Source of the DNA: CAIQQQ01 sp040399685
GTDB lineage: Bacteria; Pseudomonadota; Alphaproteobacteria; Acetobacterales; Acetobacteraceae
DNA: 64,000 nt
Direction: 5' to 3'
Assembly: GCA_040399685.1 (NCBI GenBank)
Contig: JBBART010000002.1
Coordinates: forward strand, 1-64,000
A model generated the notes under the pieces. It searched no databases. It was given only the letters and a program-made list of their open reading frames with translations, and had not been told where the DNA came from. The position numbers and the translations under genes were made by a program. Shown here piece by piece: positions 1 through 8,658 of this stretch; position 1 is the first letter of the stretch; each line of letters begins with the position of its first letter.

Positions 1-478
1 ATTGGACGCTGTTTACCCCTGGAATCTGGAAAGTTTTGCACGCTGTTTTGCAGCAAAGACTGGCAAGCGCTCGCGGATTCCGCTTCTGACGTGCGGTATG
101 GAGCGGAACAACTCGTCAAAGTCACGCGCGATTTTAAGACGATGATGTTGGAGGGGCTCTCGGCCGTGCAGACCGAGGGGGCGGACCGAGGGAATCGTCT
201 TGAGCAATGGGGGGTCGATGCAGAGCATCTCGAACGGAGTGCGGAGACGGTCGAGAAGCAAGTTGATGATTACAGAATCTCGGCCTCGCGGGCCTGGCGC
301 AGGTTCTGCACCCCAGGAATATCGGCTCACACCTGATACAGCATCAGGACAACGACCCAAATTCCGGGCTGTTGTCCTGATGCTTTGCGTAATCAAATTA
401 GGTTTAAACCGACCACAAGGCCGACCGGCGCTCCGCTTGCGCCAACCAAAGGATCGACGAGAATGCGCAATCGCTAGC
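1..478. other. Left-edge stretch, no supported gene
   Basis: Both strands stay open here over long stretches (plus strand 1-336, minus strand 396-13), but neither translation shows a motif or a family I recognise, so no gene is called. Two imperfect direct repeats sharing ACGCTGTTT sit at about 6-14 and 40-48, 34 bp apart. They could be a mobile-element end or binding sites; that is a guess. The only strong structure is the inverted repeat listed separately. Confidence 0.4.
340..384. repeat. Perfect 14-bp inverted repeat, 17-nt spacer
   Basis: Arms at 340-353 (AGCATCAGGACAAC) and 371-384 (GTTGTCCTGATGCT) are perfect complements around a 17-nt spacer. It lies about 95 bp beyond the stop codon of the GIY-YIG nuclease gene. 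No T-run follows on either side, so a classical intrinsic terminator is unlikely. A recombination or protein-binding site, or a processing hairpin for the operon mRNA, remains possible. Confidence 0.55.
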
Positions 479-1663
479 TCACTTCATTTTTGCTAATGAA
501 GCCGACTTCGGATCGTATTCATATTCCACTATACTTCCATCCTTGAGCCGCCGAACCGTTTCATCGATCGCGGATAGCGGCAACAAGAACCACTCCCTCG
601 GACGGACGGGCTTTCCAAAGCGATCCTCAATCACAAGGTCAAGCCGAGCCGGGGCGAATACCCTGTGAAGGATATTTTCGAGTGCAGACCGCTTGATGTG
701 ATAAAGCCGGTAGCTTGCGACCACGTCTACCTCAGCTAACAGGTAGGTTGGATCATTCGCCGCATTGGCGATGCGGGTTTTCACTTCACCGCCGGTCACT
801 CCAATCTTGTGGATAATGTCCCGGTGCTCAGTGACATAAGGATGTGTCGACCGGCTGCGGAGAACGTAGATCGTCCCGCTTTCGATGTCGTCCTCTTCGG
901 CGCTGTCGCCAAAAAGCGGGCCAGCAGAAGGATTGGTGATGCGTCGGCCAGCGTCGTCCTTGTGGAGGGACCGCTGCAATGAGCGCATTAGCAGGTTGCC
1001 TTCCGTGCCGTTGTCGAAAATCACGCGAAGGCGAGCATCCGTGCGGCCTTGAGCGTTGGAGAACACCTGCCCCATCTCAGCCACGTATGCCTTCTGGCCA
1101 CTCACGATGAAGAAATTTCCGGGTTGAATTTCGGCCTTCAGCTCAAACGGGCGCGTCTGGCGAACTCCGGTGTCGAGGTCTTTCTGCACGTCGCGAAACA
1201 GCGGTTCAAACTTCTTGAAATCCTCGCATTTCTGACGATTGGCGATTTCCTCAGCGGCGCGGCGTTCTTCGTAGGAGCTTACATGCCGCAGGGAGGTTAT
1301 GTCGTCATCGTCAGCCTCGCCGACGCCCAACTCCGCAAGCAGAGCCTCGTCATCAAGCTCATTCAGCGCCGTATCAGCCTGATCGGTCCCGGTGGCCAGC
1401 AATCCATGCACATCCAAGCCTGCAAGCAACTCCAGAGCTTCCGGAAGCTCTCTAAGCCGATCCAAACGCACCGCATACAGCCGCTCGAAGATGTCGCGCT
1501 CGTCGCCGTGCTGAGGCGCCCGACCGTGCTCCTGGTGAAAGCGCACGATATCCTCAAACCCGGCGATGATACGCTCTTCTCGCGCCGTGCGCCCGCCAGT
1601 CTTCTTGGCCTCTACGCTGACGCCGAGTTCCGCCAGTAGATCGTCATCGGTTAGATCAGACAT
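479..1663 (-). CDS. GIY-YIG nuclease family protein (candidate restriction nuclease)
   Basis: A 394-aa protein. The C-terminal third has the GIY-YIG layout: TIYVL at 264-268, HKIGV at 285-289, an Arg at 297 after the second strand and a Glu at 329 in a helix, followed by the REWF block seen in T5orf172/MUG113-type members. This family cuts DNA. The N-terminal half is charged and repeats LLAELGV at 9-15 and 108-114. The start is taken at the ATG that overlaps the helicase stop by 8 nt; a longer frame reaches 1705, but that extension lies wholly inside the helicase gene. As last gene of a methyltransferase-helicase-nuclease operon it is the likely cutting subunit (inference). Confidence 0.8.
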   Translation of the reverse strand: MSDLTDDDLLAELGVSVEAKKTGGRTAREERIIAGFEDIVRFHQEHGRAPQHGDERDIFERLYAVRLDRLRELPEALELLAGLDVHGLLATGTDQADTALNELDDEALLAELGVGEADDDDITSLRHVSSYEERRAAEEIANRQKCEDFKKFEPLFRDVQKDLDTGVRQTRPFELKAEIQPGNFFIVSGQKAYVAEMGQVFSNAQGRTDARLRVIFDNGTEGNLLMRSLQRSLHKDDAGRRITNPSAGPLFGDSAEEDDIESGTIYVLRSRSTHPYVTEHRDIIHKIGVTGGEVKTRIANAANDPTYLLAEVDVVASYRLYHIKRSALENILHRVFAPARLDLVIEDRFGKPVRPREWFLLPLSAIDETVRRLKDGSIVEYEYDPKSASLAKMK

Positions 1664-3767
1664 TGGCGGCTTTTTGCTGTGCGCGGTGACGGGTAAGGGC
1701 GACAACTCCCTCAGCCATACGCTTTTCCCAGGCGTCTGTTGACGTGATGTCCGGCGCTCGGCCGCGTTCCTGCTTGAACTTCACGGCGCGCACAGCCAGC
1801 TCCCGCGCCTCCTCATACGGGATGTTCACCCGCTTGGCGGCAATGACGGCCGCAACCTGCTTGAGAGATTTCTCATCCATCGCCTTGGCCATGATGGCGT
1901 AAGCCGCTTGAAACGGATTGACCTTGTCAATCAGATCGATATCCAATTCGCGAACCTCAAGCACGAACCGCCGAACGCCATCGATTAGAGCCGTGTTCGC
2001 GGTGATTTGTTCTCCGCCATCGTCGATGCGGGATGCGATTGCCTTCGCTTGCTGCGTGATATTGATCGCTGAGATCGCATGTTGCCTTACTGCTTCCTGA
2101 TCGGCTTCGCTCAAATCTGGATAACGCTCTCGCACAATTTTGCCCATCCGGAGCTGCGTCAACTCCTCGGGCAGCGTGTTCTCGCGGTCGAACAGTCCGC
2201 GCTCCAGGGCAGATTTGTCCTGCACAAAGGCGGTAATGACCTCGTTCAGATCCTCACGACAAATCCGGGTAGCCTCTGGCGTCTCTGGCAGCGCCAGCCC
2301 CTTTACCTCAACGTGAAACTTCGCCTGGTGCTCGCTGAAGCCCACATTCGTCGCCCCTGCCACGTAGCCGCCGGGCCCGTAATCGAATCCTTCCTTCGGG
2401 CCCGTATCCTTTGGCGTGAATTCATATCTTGGGGCCAGCACCTGCTCCATTAGCAAGCTCGCCGCGATGGCCTTCAGCATGTCGTTGATCGCACTCACCA
2501 CCTGCGCCTCGGCTGCATCCGGCTCGGCGATCAGGTTGGTGAAGCGAGACTTCTCCTTGCCAGGCGCATCGCGCGTGGCGCGACCGATAATCTGGATGAT
2601 TTCGGTCAGGCTGCTGCGATACCCGACCGTCAGCGCGTGTTCGCACCAGATCCAGTCGAAGCCTTCCTTCGCCATGCCGAGTGCTATGATGATGTCCACG
2701 TGGTCGCGGTTAAAGCGTTGCGCCGGGTCTTTCAGCGCCGATAGAACCTTGGAGCGCTTTGCAGGGTCGCCGTCATCAACCAGATCGGCAATCTTGATCG
2801 TCCGACCATCAGCGATTTCGATTAGATGGAATCCGGTGGTGTCATCGATGCCTTTCCAGGTGCCGAGGCCGCCCCAGGTAGCGAGACCGTGCATGATCTC
2901 GTTGACTTCCTTGTGCTTATCCTTGGTGCTCTCGCGGGAATTCACGCTTGGGATGTGCACAATGGTCTTCAGCGCCGGGTCAAGCACCTTCATGATCGCG
3001 TTGAGATAGCTGCCCGTATAAAAGAAATAGCCGATTTCTAGTGACTTCAGATAATCATAGCCGTTGAGCTGCTCGTAATAGGTGTAGGTGACCGTATCGA
3101 ACCGCCCCTCATCCTGTGGGGCCAGCACAGCCTCGGCATCGCCCCGGAAATAGGATCCGGTCATGGCGACAACGTGAACTTTGTCCCGCGAGATGAACTG
3201 GCCAAGCTGACTGCCAAGCCGGTTGTCCGGGTTGGCGCTGACGTGATGGAATTCATCTATCGCGATGAGCCTATGATCGAATGCCGCCACGCCAAGCTCA
3301 TCGACGGCGAAACGGAAGGTGGCGTGGGTGCAGACAAGCACTTGGTCATTGCTGGCAAGGAAATCGCAGACCGCCTTAACCTTCGATTTGGCAACCCTCG
3401 GCTCATCGATGCCGGGCGCGTTGCAGAGGTTCCACTGCGGCTTGACCGTCCAATCCGCCCAGAACCCGCCTGCGGTCAGCTTCTCGTCGGCGAAGCTGCT
3501 GCCGATCGAGCGCTCTGGCACCACGATGATCGCCTGCTTGAGGTCCTGGTGGGCGAGCTTGTCCAACGCGATGAACATCAACGCGCGGGACTTGCCGGAG
3601 GCCGGGGGCGATTTGATCAGCAGATACTGCTCACCCCGCCGCGCGTAGGCGCGTTCCTGCATCGTTCGCATACCCATGGCATTGGCTTTGGTCGAAGCGC
3701 CAGTGCGGCCAGTGCTGATTGAGACGGACGGGATCGTTCGATTGTTAGTGGGATTATCAGACATCAT
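1656..3767 (-). CDS. DEAD/DEAH-type SF2 helicase of the methyltransferase-nuclease operon
   Basis: A 703-aa superfamily 2 helicase or translocase. Walker A is SPPASGKS (53-60), motif II is IDEFHH (170-175), motif III-like MTGS (202-205) and motif VI QIIGRATRD (392-400). This resembles the ATPases of type I/III restriction enzymes more than RNA helicases. The C-terminal 40 residues contain a KQERGRAP segment that resembles the start of the downstream nuclease. Its ATG overlaps the methyltransferase stop by 4 nt and its own stop overlaps the nuclease start by 8 nt, so the three products are probably made in fixed proportion. Predicted role: ATP-driven translocation coupling target recognition to cleavage (inference). 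Confidence 0.85.
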   Translation of the reverse strand: MMSDNPTNNRTIPSVSISTGRTGASTKANAMGMRTMQERAYARRGEQYLLIKSPPASGKSRALMFIALDKLAHQDLKQAIIVVPERSIGSSFADEKLTAGGFWADWTVKPQWNLCNAPGIDEPRVAKSKVKAVCDFLASNDQVLVCTHATFRFAVDELGVAAFDHRLIAIDEFHHVSANPDNRLGSQLGQFISRDKVHVVAMTGSYFRGDAEAVLAPQDEGRFDTVTYTYYEQLNGYDYLKSLEIGYFFYTGSYLNAIMKVLDPALKTIVHIPSVNSRESTKDKHKEVNEIMHGLATWGGLGTWKGIDDTTGFHLIEIADGRTIKIADLVDDGDPAKRSKVLSALKDPAQRFNRDHVDIIIALGMAKEGFDWIWCEHALTVGYRSSLTEIIQIIGRATRDAPGKEKSRFTNLIAEPDAAEAQVVSAINDMLKAIAASLLMEQVLAPRYEFTPKDTGPKEGFDYGPGGYVAGATNVGFSEHQAKFHVEVKGLALPETPEATRICREDLNEVITAFVQDKSALERGLFDRENTLPEELTQLRMGKIVRERYPDLSEADQEAVRQHAISAINITQQAKAIASRIDDGGEQITANTALIDGVRRFVLEVRELDIDLIDKVNPFQAAYAIMAKAMDEKSLKQVAAVIAAKRVNIPYEEARELAVRAVKFKQERGRAPDITSTDAWEKRMAEGVVALTRHRAQQKAANV

Positions 3768-6544
3768 GCCGCCGTCTTTCTTTGTTTTTTTGGCCCTGGC
3801 ACGGAAGTAGTCGTCTTGGTGTAGAGTTCGAACAGCTTTTCCAGGCGTTCCGTGTCATTACGGAAGCGGCGACCGATGTAGATGCGTTCGAGCACCTCGT
3901 CGTTGTTCTCATGCGCGAGACGGAGGTTTTCGGGCATGGTTTCGGGCTCATAGAGGTCCGCAATCGTCGCTGGGAAATGCGATTCCCTTGCCAGGAGAAT
4001 GTTTTCTGCACAGCGAGCTAAATCTGCTTTGTTCTGCTCCGTAAGAACTGGAACCGGAAAAGTATTCCAACCTAGGGTATTCGAATACGAGAAGCGCATT
4101 TCAAGTCGCGCGCAAACAGTTCCTATCCAGACCCAATGAAGTCGCGATGCAATTAGAGCCATATTCCAAATGGGAGCGTCATATATAGCAAACGCCTTTT
4201 CTTGTATAATGTCATCTTTACCAAGAACACCCACTGGGAGAAAGGGTCTATTTTCTGAACTAACGCGCGGGACAATGAAACTATGATGTTTTGCTGTAAT
4301 CTGCTCGCGAAATTTATGCGGCGTTTTGGCTAGTTTTTGAGCGGCAATATCCTGCTTCGCTGCGCTCCGGGATTGAACTACCGCCGCGACTTTCAAGGCA
4401 ATCGACGGGATAGCCATTGCGCTCTTTACATACTGGTCTTCGATCCATAGGCACGCACGTGGCGAATTGGATATAAATTCCTGTGACCCATAGAGAGGCC
4501 TTATAAATTTAGCAGCTTGTGGATTGTCTTGTATTATTTTTTTAGCTTCTGCATGTGAGAAAATCAGAGCTGCCCCGTAATACGGATGATTTCCAAACTG
4601 CATAATTCCGAGCTGGGATGACGGCGTTGAGCGCGGAAAGACTTCAACATTCTTCGCAGAAACTAGATAAGCATTTATGTTTTCCACTTCCTTGAATACA
4701 TACATACCTTCTTCGGCTGAGGAGCCGAGGCGGCGAATTTTCCCTGCATGGTTGGAAATTCCGACAATGACCACCGTAACGCCCGCATTGTGACTTGCGA
4801 GATTTGTCCATTTGAATGAGCTGTGTGCAAATTCAATTTGATGTCCGGTCCCAAATATTAAAGGCCAGAGTATAGGAACTTGCTGGCCCTGGCAAATTGA
4901 ATTAGTTGACACAAATGCGGCAACTGTCCTTGTTTTCGTTCCGTAGTCGGCGGCTTTCATGAACCAACCGGCTACGTAGTCAAGGGATTTCCAACCCTTA
5001 ACGCGCCCATCAAAAACAGCAGCAAGATCCGACTTCTGATCGTCTGATTGCCATTTGCTACCAAGATAAGGCGGGTTCCCGCAGATATATGTTTCACCAC
5101 CCTCGTTTTCAAAATCAATTTGAGCTTGGTCCAAAGGAGAGTGGAACAAGTCATCGGCAGAGAACTTCACGCCCGTGCCGGTCGGCGGGCAGATGCTGAG
5201 CCAATCTAAACGGAGCGCATTGCCACAGGTGATCCAGTTCATCGCGTTAAGCGGCAGAAGGTCATCCAGAGCTTCCTTCTGCCCGCGATAGAGCACGTCG
5301 CACTGATACTCGGCGATGATCAGAGCCAGGCGCGCGATCTCCGTCGGAAAATCGCGCAACTCAATCCCCCGGAAATTGGTGAGCGGTATTTCGGACCGGA
5401 GCTCGGGCTCTGTGCGTTTGCGATTGATCTCAGCTTCGATTTCCCGCATTTGCTTGTAGGCAATCACAAGGAAATTTCCAGATCCGCAGGCTGGATCGAA
5501 CATGCGGATCTTCGCCATCCGCCTTCGTAGATTGAGCAGCATGCGCGCGTTGTCGCCAGCAGAATCCAACTGGGCGCGGAGATCGTCCAGGAAGAGCGGG
5601 TTCAGCACCTTCAAAATATTCGGGACGCTGGTGTAGTGCATACCAAGCGCGCCGCGCTCTTCATCATCGGCAACGGCCTGGATCATCGAGCCAAAAATAT
5701 CCGGGTTGATCTCGCGCCAGTTCAGCGCCCCAGCGTGCATGAAGTAGCTGCGCGCCATCTTGGAGAAACGCGGTACATCCGTGCTACCGGAGAACAGCCC
5801 GCCATTGACATAGGGCAGCGCGTCACCCCAGCTTGGAATCTTTGCGGCAGCCCGCCCCACAAACTTCGTATTCATCGCGCGGAACAGCGTGCCGATCACC
5901 TCATGTGTATTCGACGAATCCCGATCAGACATCCGCTCGACCGTTTTGGTGAACAGCCCCTCGCCGTTGAAAATGCCGGTATCCTCCGCGAAGAAGCAGA
6001 AGATTAGCCGCGCCATGAAGTGGTTCATGTCGTGCCGACGGTCGGCAGCGCTCCACTCCGCGTTGTCTTTCAGCAGCTCTACATAGAGTTTGTTGAGCCG
6101 ACCGGTGGCGCGAATATCGATGGGGTTGTTCTTGATCTCCTTGACGGTGGAGATGCCCGCGAGCGGCAGGAAGAAGCCAAAATGTTGGGCGAAGTCGGGG
6201 AAGTCCGACGCGATGGTCTCGCCGCTGGCCAGATCCTCCGCTTCCAGCGTGGTGCCATCGGTGGTAAGAATGAATTTCGCCTTGCTCGCCGTGGTCTTGG
6301 GACTATCCCGCAGCGCCTTGAGCGTGGCGTGGACGGCGCCTGGTTCGCAGGCGGCGATGTGGATGTTGTTGCGCTGGAGCAGGCCGCCCGGAAAATCGGA
6401 CGTGTTGGACTCGCCCTTACGCAGCCGCTTGAGCGTCGTGTCCTTGTTGCCGAAAGCGCCGAGGAATGCGAACGGGAACTCCGCAGCGTCGAACGGCGCG
6501 CCTGCCAGCTCGGATACAGCTTCTTCGATTTCAACGGCGTTCAT
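3764..6544 (-). CDS. MmeI-like class I N6-adenine DNA methyltransferase
   Basis: A 926-aa protein with SAM-binding motif I DPACGSGNF (350-358), catalytic motif IV NPPY (490-493) and motif X-like GMHYTS (301-306), the order seen in MmeI/type IIG gamma-class enzymes. The N-terminal region that is a D-ExK nuclease in MmeI carries only TTDGTTLEAEDL (94-105) with no ExK, so the protein is probably modification and specificity only. The segment after NPPY (about 4020-5110) is visibly more AT-rich than the rest of the gene; this is the expected target-recognition domain. It is first gene of the operon; the ATG at 6544 is preceded by a weak AGGGA. Confidence 0.88.
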   Translation of the reverse strand: MNAVEIEEAVSELAGAPFDAAEFPFAFLGAFGNKDTTLKRLRKGESNTSDFPGGLLQRNNIHIAACEPGAVHATLKALRDSPKTTASKAKFILTTDGTTLEAEDLASGETIASDFPDFAQHFGFFLPLAGISTVKEIKNNPIDIRATGRLNKLYVELLKDNAEWSAADRRHDMNHFMARLIFCFFAEDTGIFNGEGLFTKTVERMSDRDSSNTHEVIGTLFRAMNTKFVGRAAAKIPSWGDALPYVNGGLFSGSTDVPRFSKMARSYFMHAGALNWREINPDIFGSMIQAVADDEERGALGMHYTSVPNILKVLNPLFLDDLRAQLDSAGDNARMLLNLRRRMAKIRMFDPACGSGNFLVIAYKQMREIEAEINRKRTEPELRSEIPLTNFRGIELRDFPTEIARLALIIAEYQCDVLYRGQKEALDDLLPLNAMNWITCGNALRLDWLSICPPTGTGVKFSADDLFHSPLDQAQIDFENEGGETYICGNPPYLGSKWQSDDQKSDLAAVFDGRVKGWKSLDYVAGWFMKAADYGTKTRTVAAFVSTNSICQGQQVPILWPLIFGTGHQIEFAHSSFKWTNLASHNAGVTVVIVGISNHAGKIRRLGSSAEEGMYVFKEVENINAYLVSAKNVEVFPRSTPSSQLGIMQFGNHPYYGAALIFSHAEAKKIIQDNPQAAKFIRPLYGSQEFISNSPRACLWIEDQYVKSAMAIPSIALKVAAVVQSRSAAKQDIAAQKLAKTPHKFREQITAKHHSFIVPRVSSENRPFLPVGVLGKDDIIQEKAFAIYDAPIWNMALIASRLHWVWIGTVCARLEMRFSYSNTLGWNTFPVPVLTEQNKADLARCAENILLARESHFPATIADLYEPETMPENLRLAHENNDEVLERIYIGRRFRNDTERLEKLFELYTKTTTSVPGPKKQRKTAA

Positions 6545-6889
6545 GGATTTCCCTGCGGTTCAAACGTAACCCCACCGGAGGAAGAGGCGAGATTATTGCA
6601 TCGACGCCAGCCCGGCGTTCCTGAAATCCGAGAGAATTAAGCTACTCGCGTCCTCCATCTTGGACCAGGGGGCAGATACCATTCGGCGATACAGTTAGTG
6701 GGCGACGGAGCCGTTACCGTCGTAGCTACAAAATGGATGCTGGAAATCGAGAGTGATGCGTCGGTCAGCTTCCCGAAGGAAAAATCGGCCTCATCCGGGA
6801 AACTGGCACCGGCAGGAGGTGCCCAGCGCGCTCGCAATCGCAACATTTTTCCAAAATGTCTTATTCGGAAGTGCGGTTAGACCCATTTT

Positions 6890-6904
6890 CGTCACCCGGT
6901 GACG
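6890..6904. promoter_or_regulatory. Operator-like dyad, copy 1
   Basis: CGTCACCCGGTGACG: two 7-bp arms (CGTCACC/GGTGACG) around one central C. An identical 15-mer recurs at 6942 and 7255. Copies 1 and 2 are 52 bp apart, which is five helical turns, so a protein bound at both would sit on the same DNA face. Likely operator for the adjacent small DNA-binding protein (inference). Confidence 0.6.
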
Positions 6905-6941
6905 CCTTGCGCTTTGGACATTCTGATGATTTTCAGGCAAC

Positions 6942-6956
6942 CGTCACCCGGTGACG
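6942..6956. promoter_or_regulatory. Operator-like dyad, copy 2
   Basis: Identical to copy 1 over all 15 bases and 88 bp upstream of the ATG at 7044, so it is well placed to act on the promoter of the small gene. It is more than 380 bp from the methyltransferase start. Confidence 0.6.
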
Positions 6957-7043
6957 GGTGCCTGCAACTGATGAAGTCGCGTTCGATGGCGGTTACAAAC
7001 AGATCTGCTCACGTCATCCTGCACAGGAGTAGATTTCGCGAAT

Positions 7044-7475
7044 ATGTCTAAACCGAAACATTCATCGTCACGCGCCCAGGTAAAAATCAAACCAAACGTG
7101 GACAAGATTATTTGGAATTTCCTCGCCGCATCGTCCAGGCGAGAGGGAGAGATCGACGACGGCCTTGCTGAAGCATGGATGAATGCCCACCCGGCATATC
7201 GTCAAACTGTGCGGGCTTGGCTTGATGGTGCCGAGGATATCGGGCTGCCTCAAACGTCACCCGGTGACGGAACGACAAATTCAACGCCACCGCCTACTCC
7301 TCTGATGTCGCAAAGTGGGGCCGAACGCCAGCGGCGTTATCGTGATCGACGTGAGATGCGGTCTCTGGATTTGCCCGAGTCCACATACCTCGAACTCAAG
7401 CGCTTGTGTGAAGCACGGGAGTTGTCGATTGATGGAGCCATACAATGGCTTCTTTCTCTTCCCCGTGGCCCCTAG
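7044..7475 (+). CDS. Small ribbon-helix-helix-like DNA-binding protein
   Basis: A 143-aa protein. The C-terminal 45 residues begin with a basic AERQRRYRDRRE segment and continue as a short strand (MRSLDLPES) and two helices (LELKRLCEARE, IDGAIQWLLSL), the layout of ribbon-helix-helix repressors. The N-terminal half (DKIIWNFL to AYRQTVRAWL) is helical and unassigned, and a Pro/Thr-rich linker joins the two. AGGAG lies about 13 bp before the ATG. The gene is divergent from the methyltransferase operon, has two dyads upstream and a third inside its own frame. Likely autoregulator or controller of the module (inference); the family assignment rests on pattern alone. Confidence 0.6.
   Translation: MSKPKHSSSRAQVKIKPNVDKIIWNFLAASSRREGEIDDGLAEAWMNAHPAYRQTVRAWLDGAEDIGLPQTSPGDGTTNSTPPPTPLMSQSGAERQRRYRDRREMRSLDLPESTYLELKRLCEARELSIDGAIQWLLSLPRGP
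7255..7269. promoter_or_regulatory. Operator-like dyad, copy 3 (inside the small gene)
   Basis: The third exact copy of the 15-bp dyad lies within the coding sequence for the linker (TSPGDGT) of the 143-aa protein. A perfect copy inside a frame argues against chance and could allow looping or roadblock autorepression. Confidence 0.55.
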
Positions 7476-7570
7476 GCTTCGCCATTGTTTCTCGCATTTG
7501 CCCGAATCGACGTTGGCCCGACAGGAATAGCTTTAGATTTTCCATATCGGCACGTGCAGTTCGAGCCTTG

Positions 7571-8272
7571 TTATATCAGCCCATGCCTCCGTTGACGTTT
7601 TACCTCACGCAACGAGATCCGTTTTGCCGCAGCAATTTTCTTGTTAGAAAGGTTATCGTGCTGGAATGAGGCCGACGTCACATGATCGTGGACGGCCTCG
7701 ATAAGAAGATCGTGTAGCCTGTCGTCCATCAACTCGGCCAGCTTCACTTCCGCCTTTTCGTACAACGCTTTGACACGGCTTGCGGAATTTTTAGAAATTT
7801 TACCTAATTCGTCTGAAAACGCTTTCTGGCGTTCACTGGCCAGGGATTCGAGTTGTAACCTCGGTTCTTCAAGCCATCCCTCAGTCGAGGATTCGACCTC
7901 TTCAAGCCGTGTCGTTAAGGCATCTAACCGGCGCTCTTGATCAGGAGCAAGTTCGCCCAGGTTGGCCACGAATTTCGTAAGTTGCTCCTCAAGACGTTCG
8001 CACTGCGCAGCGTAGATAGCGTTCAGCTTTCGGTGCAGGCTCGCCTTCGCCTTCTCAGCCAATTGCTCGGCTGCCTCCTTCAGTTCCACACCAACTTCGC
8101 CGACAACCTCCCCCCGGAGAATTTTTTCAACGTGCTTCCTGGTTGCATACGCCCCCCCGGGGCCAGAGATCACGTCATCAATGACTGTCCGCAATCCGCT
8201 TTCTGTCCAGAATACCAAGTCGGTCTTCTCCCACTGACCACAAGCGGCCGCGATGACCAAAGGGTCCCACAC
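7571..8272 (-). CDS. Hypothetical coiled-coil protein
   Basis: A 233-aa protein that I do not recognise. The first 50 residues are globular (WDPLVIAAACGQWEK, then VFWTESGLRTVI). From about 55 to 200 it is almost entirely charged heptad-like helix (runs such as LKEAAEQLAEKAKASL and RLEEVESSTEGWLEE), predicting a long coiled coil. The start is a GTG at 8272; the frame closes at a stop at 8288, so little extension is possible. The abrupt start suggests either a short protein or the C-terminal remnant of a larger one. It is convergent with the 143-aa gene and co-directional with the mobilisation genes upstream. Confidence 0.6.
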   Translation of the reverse strand: MWDPLVIAAACGQWEKTDLVFWTESGLRTVIDDVISGPGGAYATRKHVEKILRGEVVGEVGVELKEAAEQLAEKAKASLHRKLNAIYAAQCERLEEQLTKFVANLGELAPDQERRLDALTTRLEEVESSTEGWLEEPRLQLESLASERQKAFSDELGKISKNSASRVKALYEKAEVKLAELMDDRLHDLLIEAVHDHVTSASFQHDNLSNKKIAAAKRISLREVKRQRRHGLI

Positions 8273-8658
8273 CGGCCTAACAAATCCTCATCTCTTCTGG
8301 ATCTCGGTCCGGAGCCTCCATCGAGGTCCATAGGCAACCCAGCCACGTGCCGCCGCCGATGAGGCCCCATCAGGAGGTTATCACCCCGACGCGTATCACC
8401 CCGCGTTAGGCTTTCACCGCACGTACGGTCACAGCGTTGCTGGTCCTATCTCCTCAAATTGAGCCCCGGCGCTGTATCCGTCCAAGTGCCTGACAGTTCG
8501 CCTAGCTGTTTCACCTCCAGATGTGCCGGAGAACCACCCCGGGTCTGCGCAGTCGTTGGTTAAACGGATGCGGATCATCGCGACCGCCGTAACGATGTCT
8601 TAGTGCAGCAACTCTTGCAACAAGCCGCTATGGTCGCCAGCCTTCTCCCGCGTCCCTA
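8273..8658. other. Non-coding gap between coiled-coil gene and mobilisation genes
   Basis: About 385 bp with no open frame I can support on either strand, no tRNA and no strong hairpin. It presumably carries the promoter of the coiled-coil gene on the minus strand, but no clear -35/-10 pair stands out. Confidence 0.4.

Larger units (their letters stand above)
6545..7043. other. Divergent intergenic region of the restriction-like module
   Basis: About 500 bp between the methyltransferase start and the divergent small gene at 7044. It must hold promoters for both directions. Two copies of a 15-bp dyad lie in the half nearer the small gene. Short open frames on both strands show no recognisable protein, so I see no gene here. 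Confidence 0.5.
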
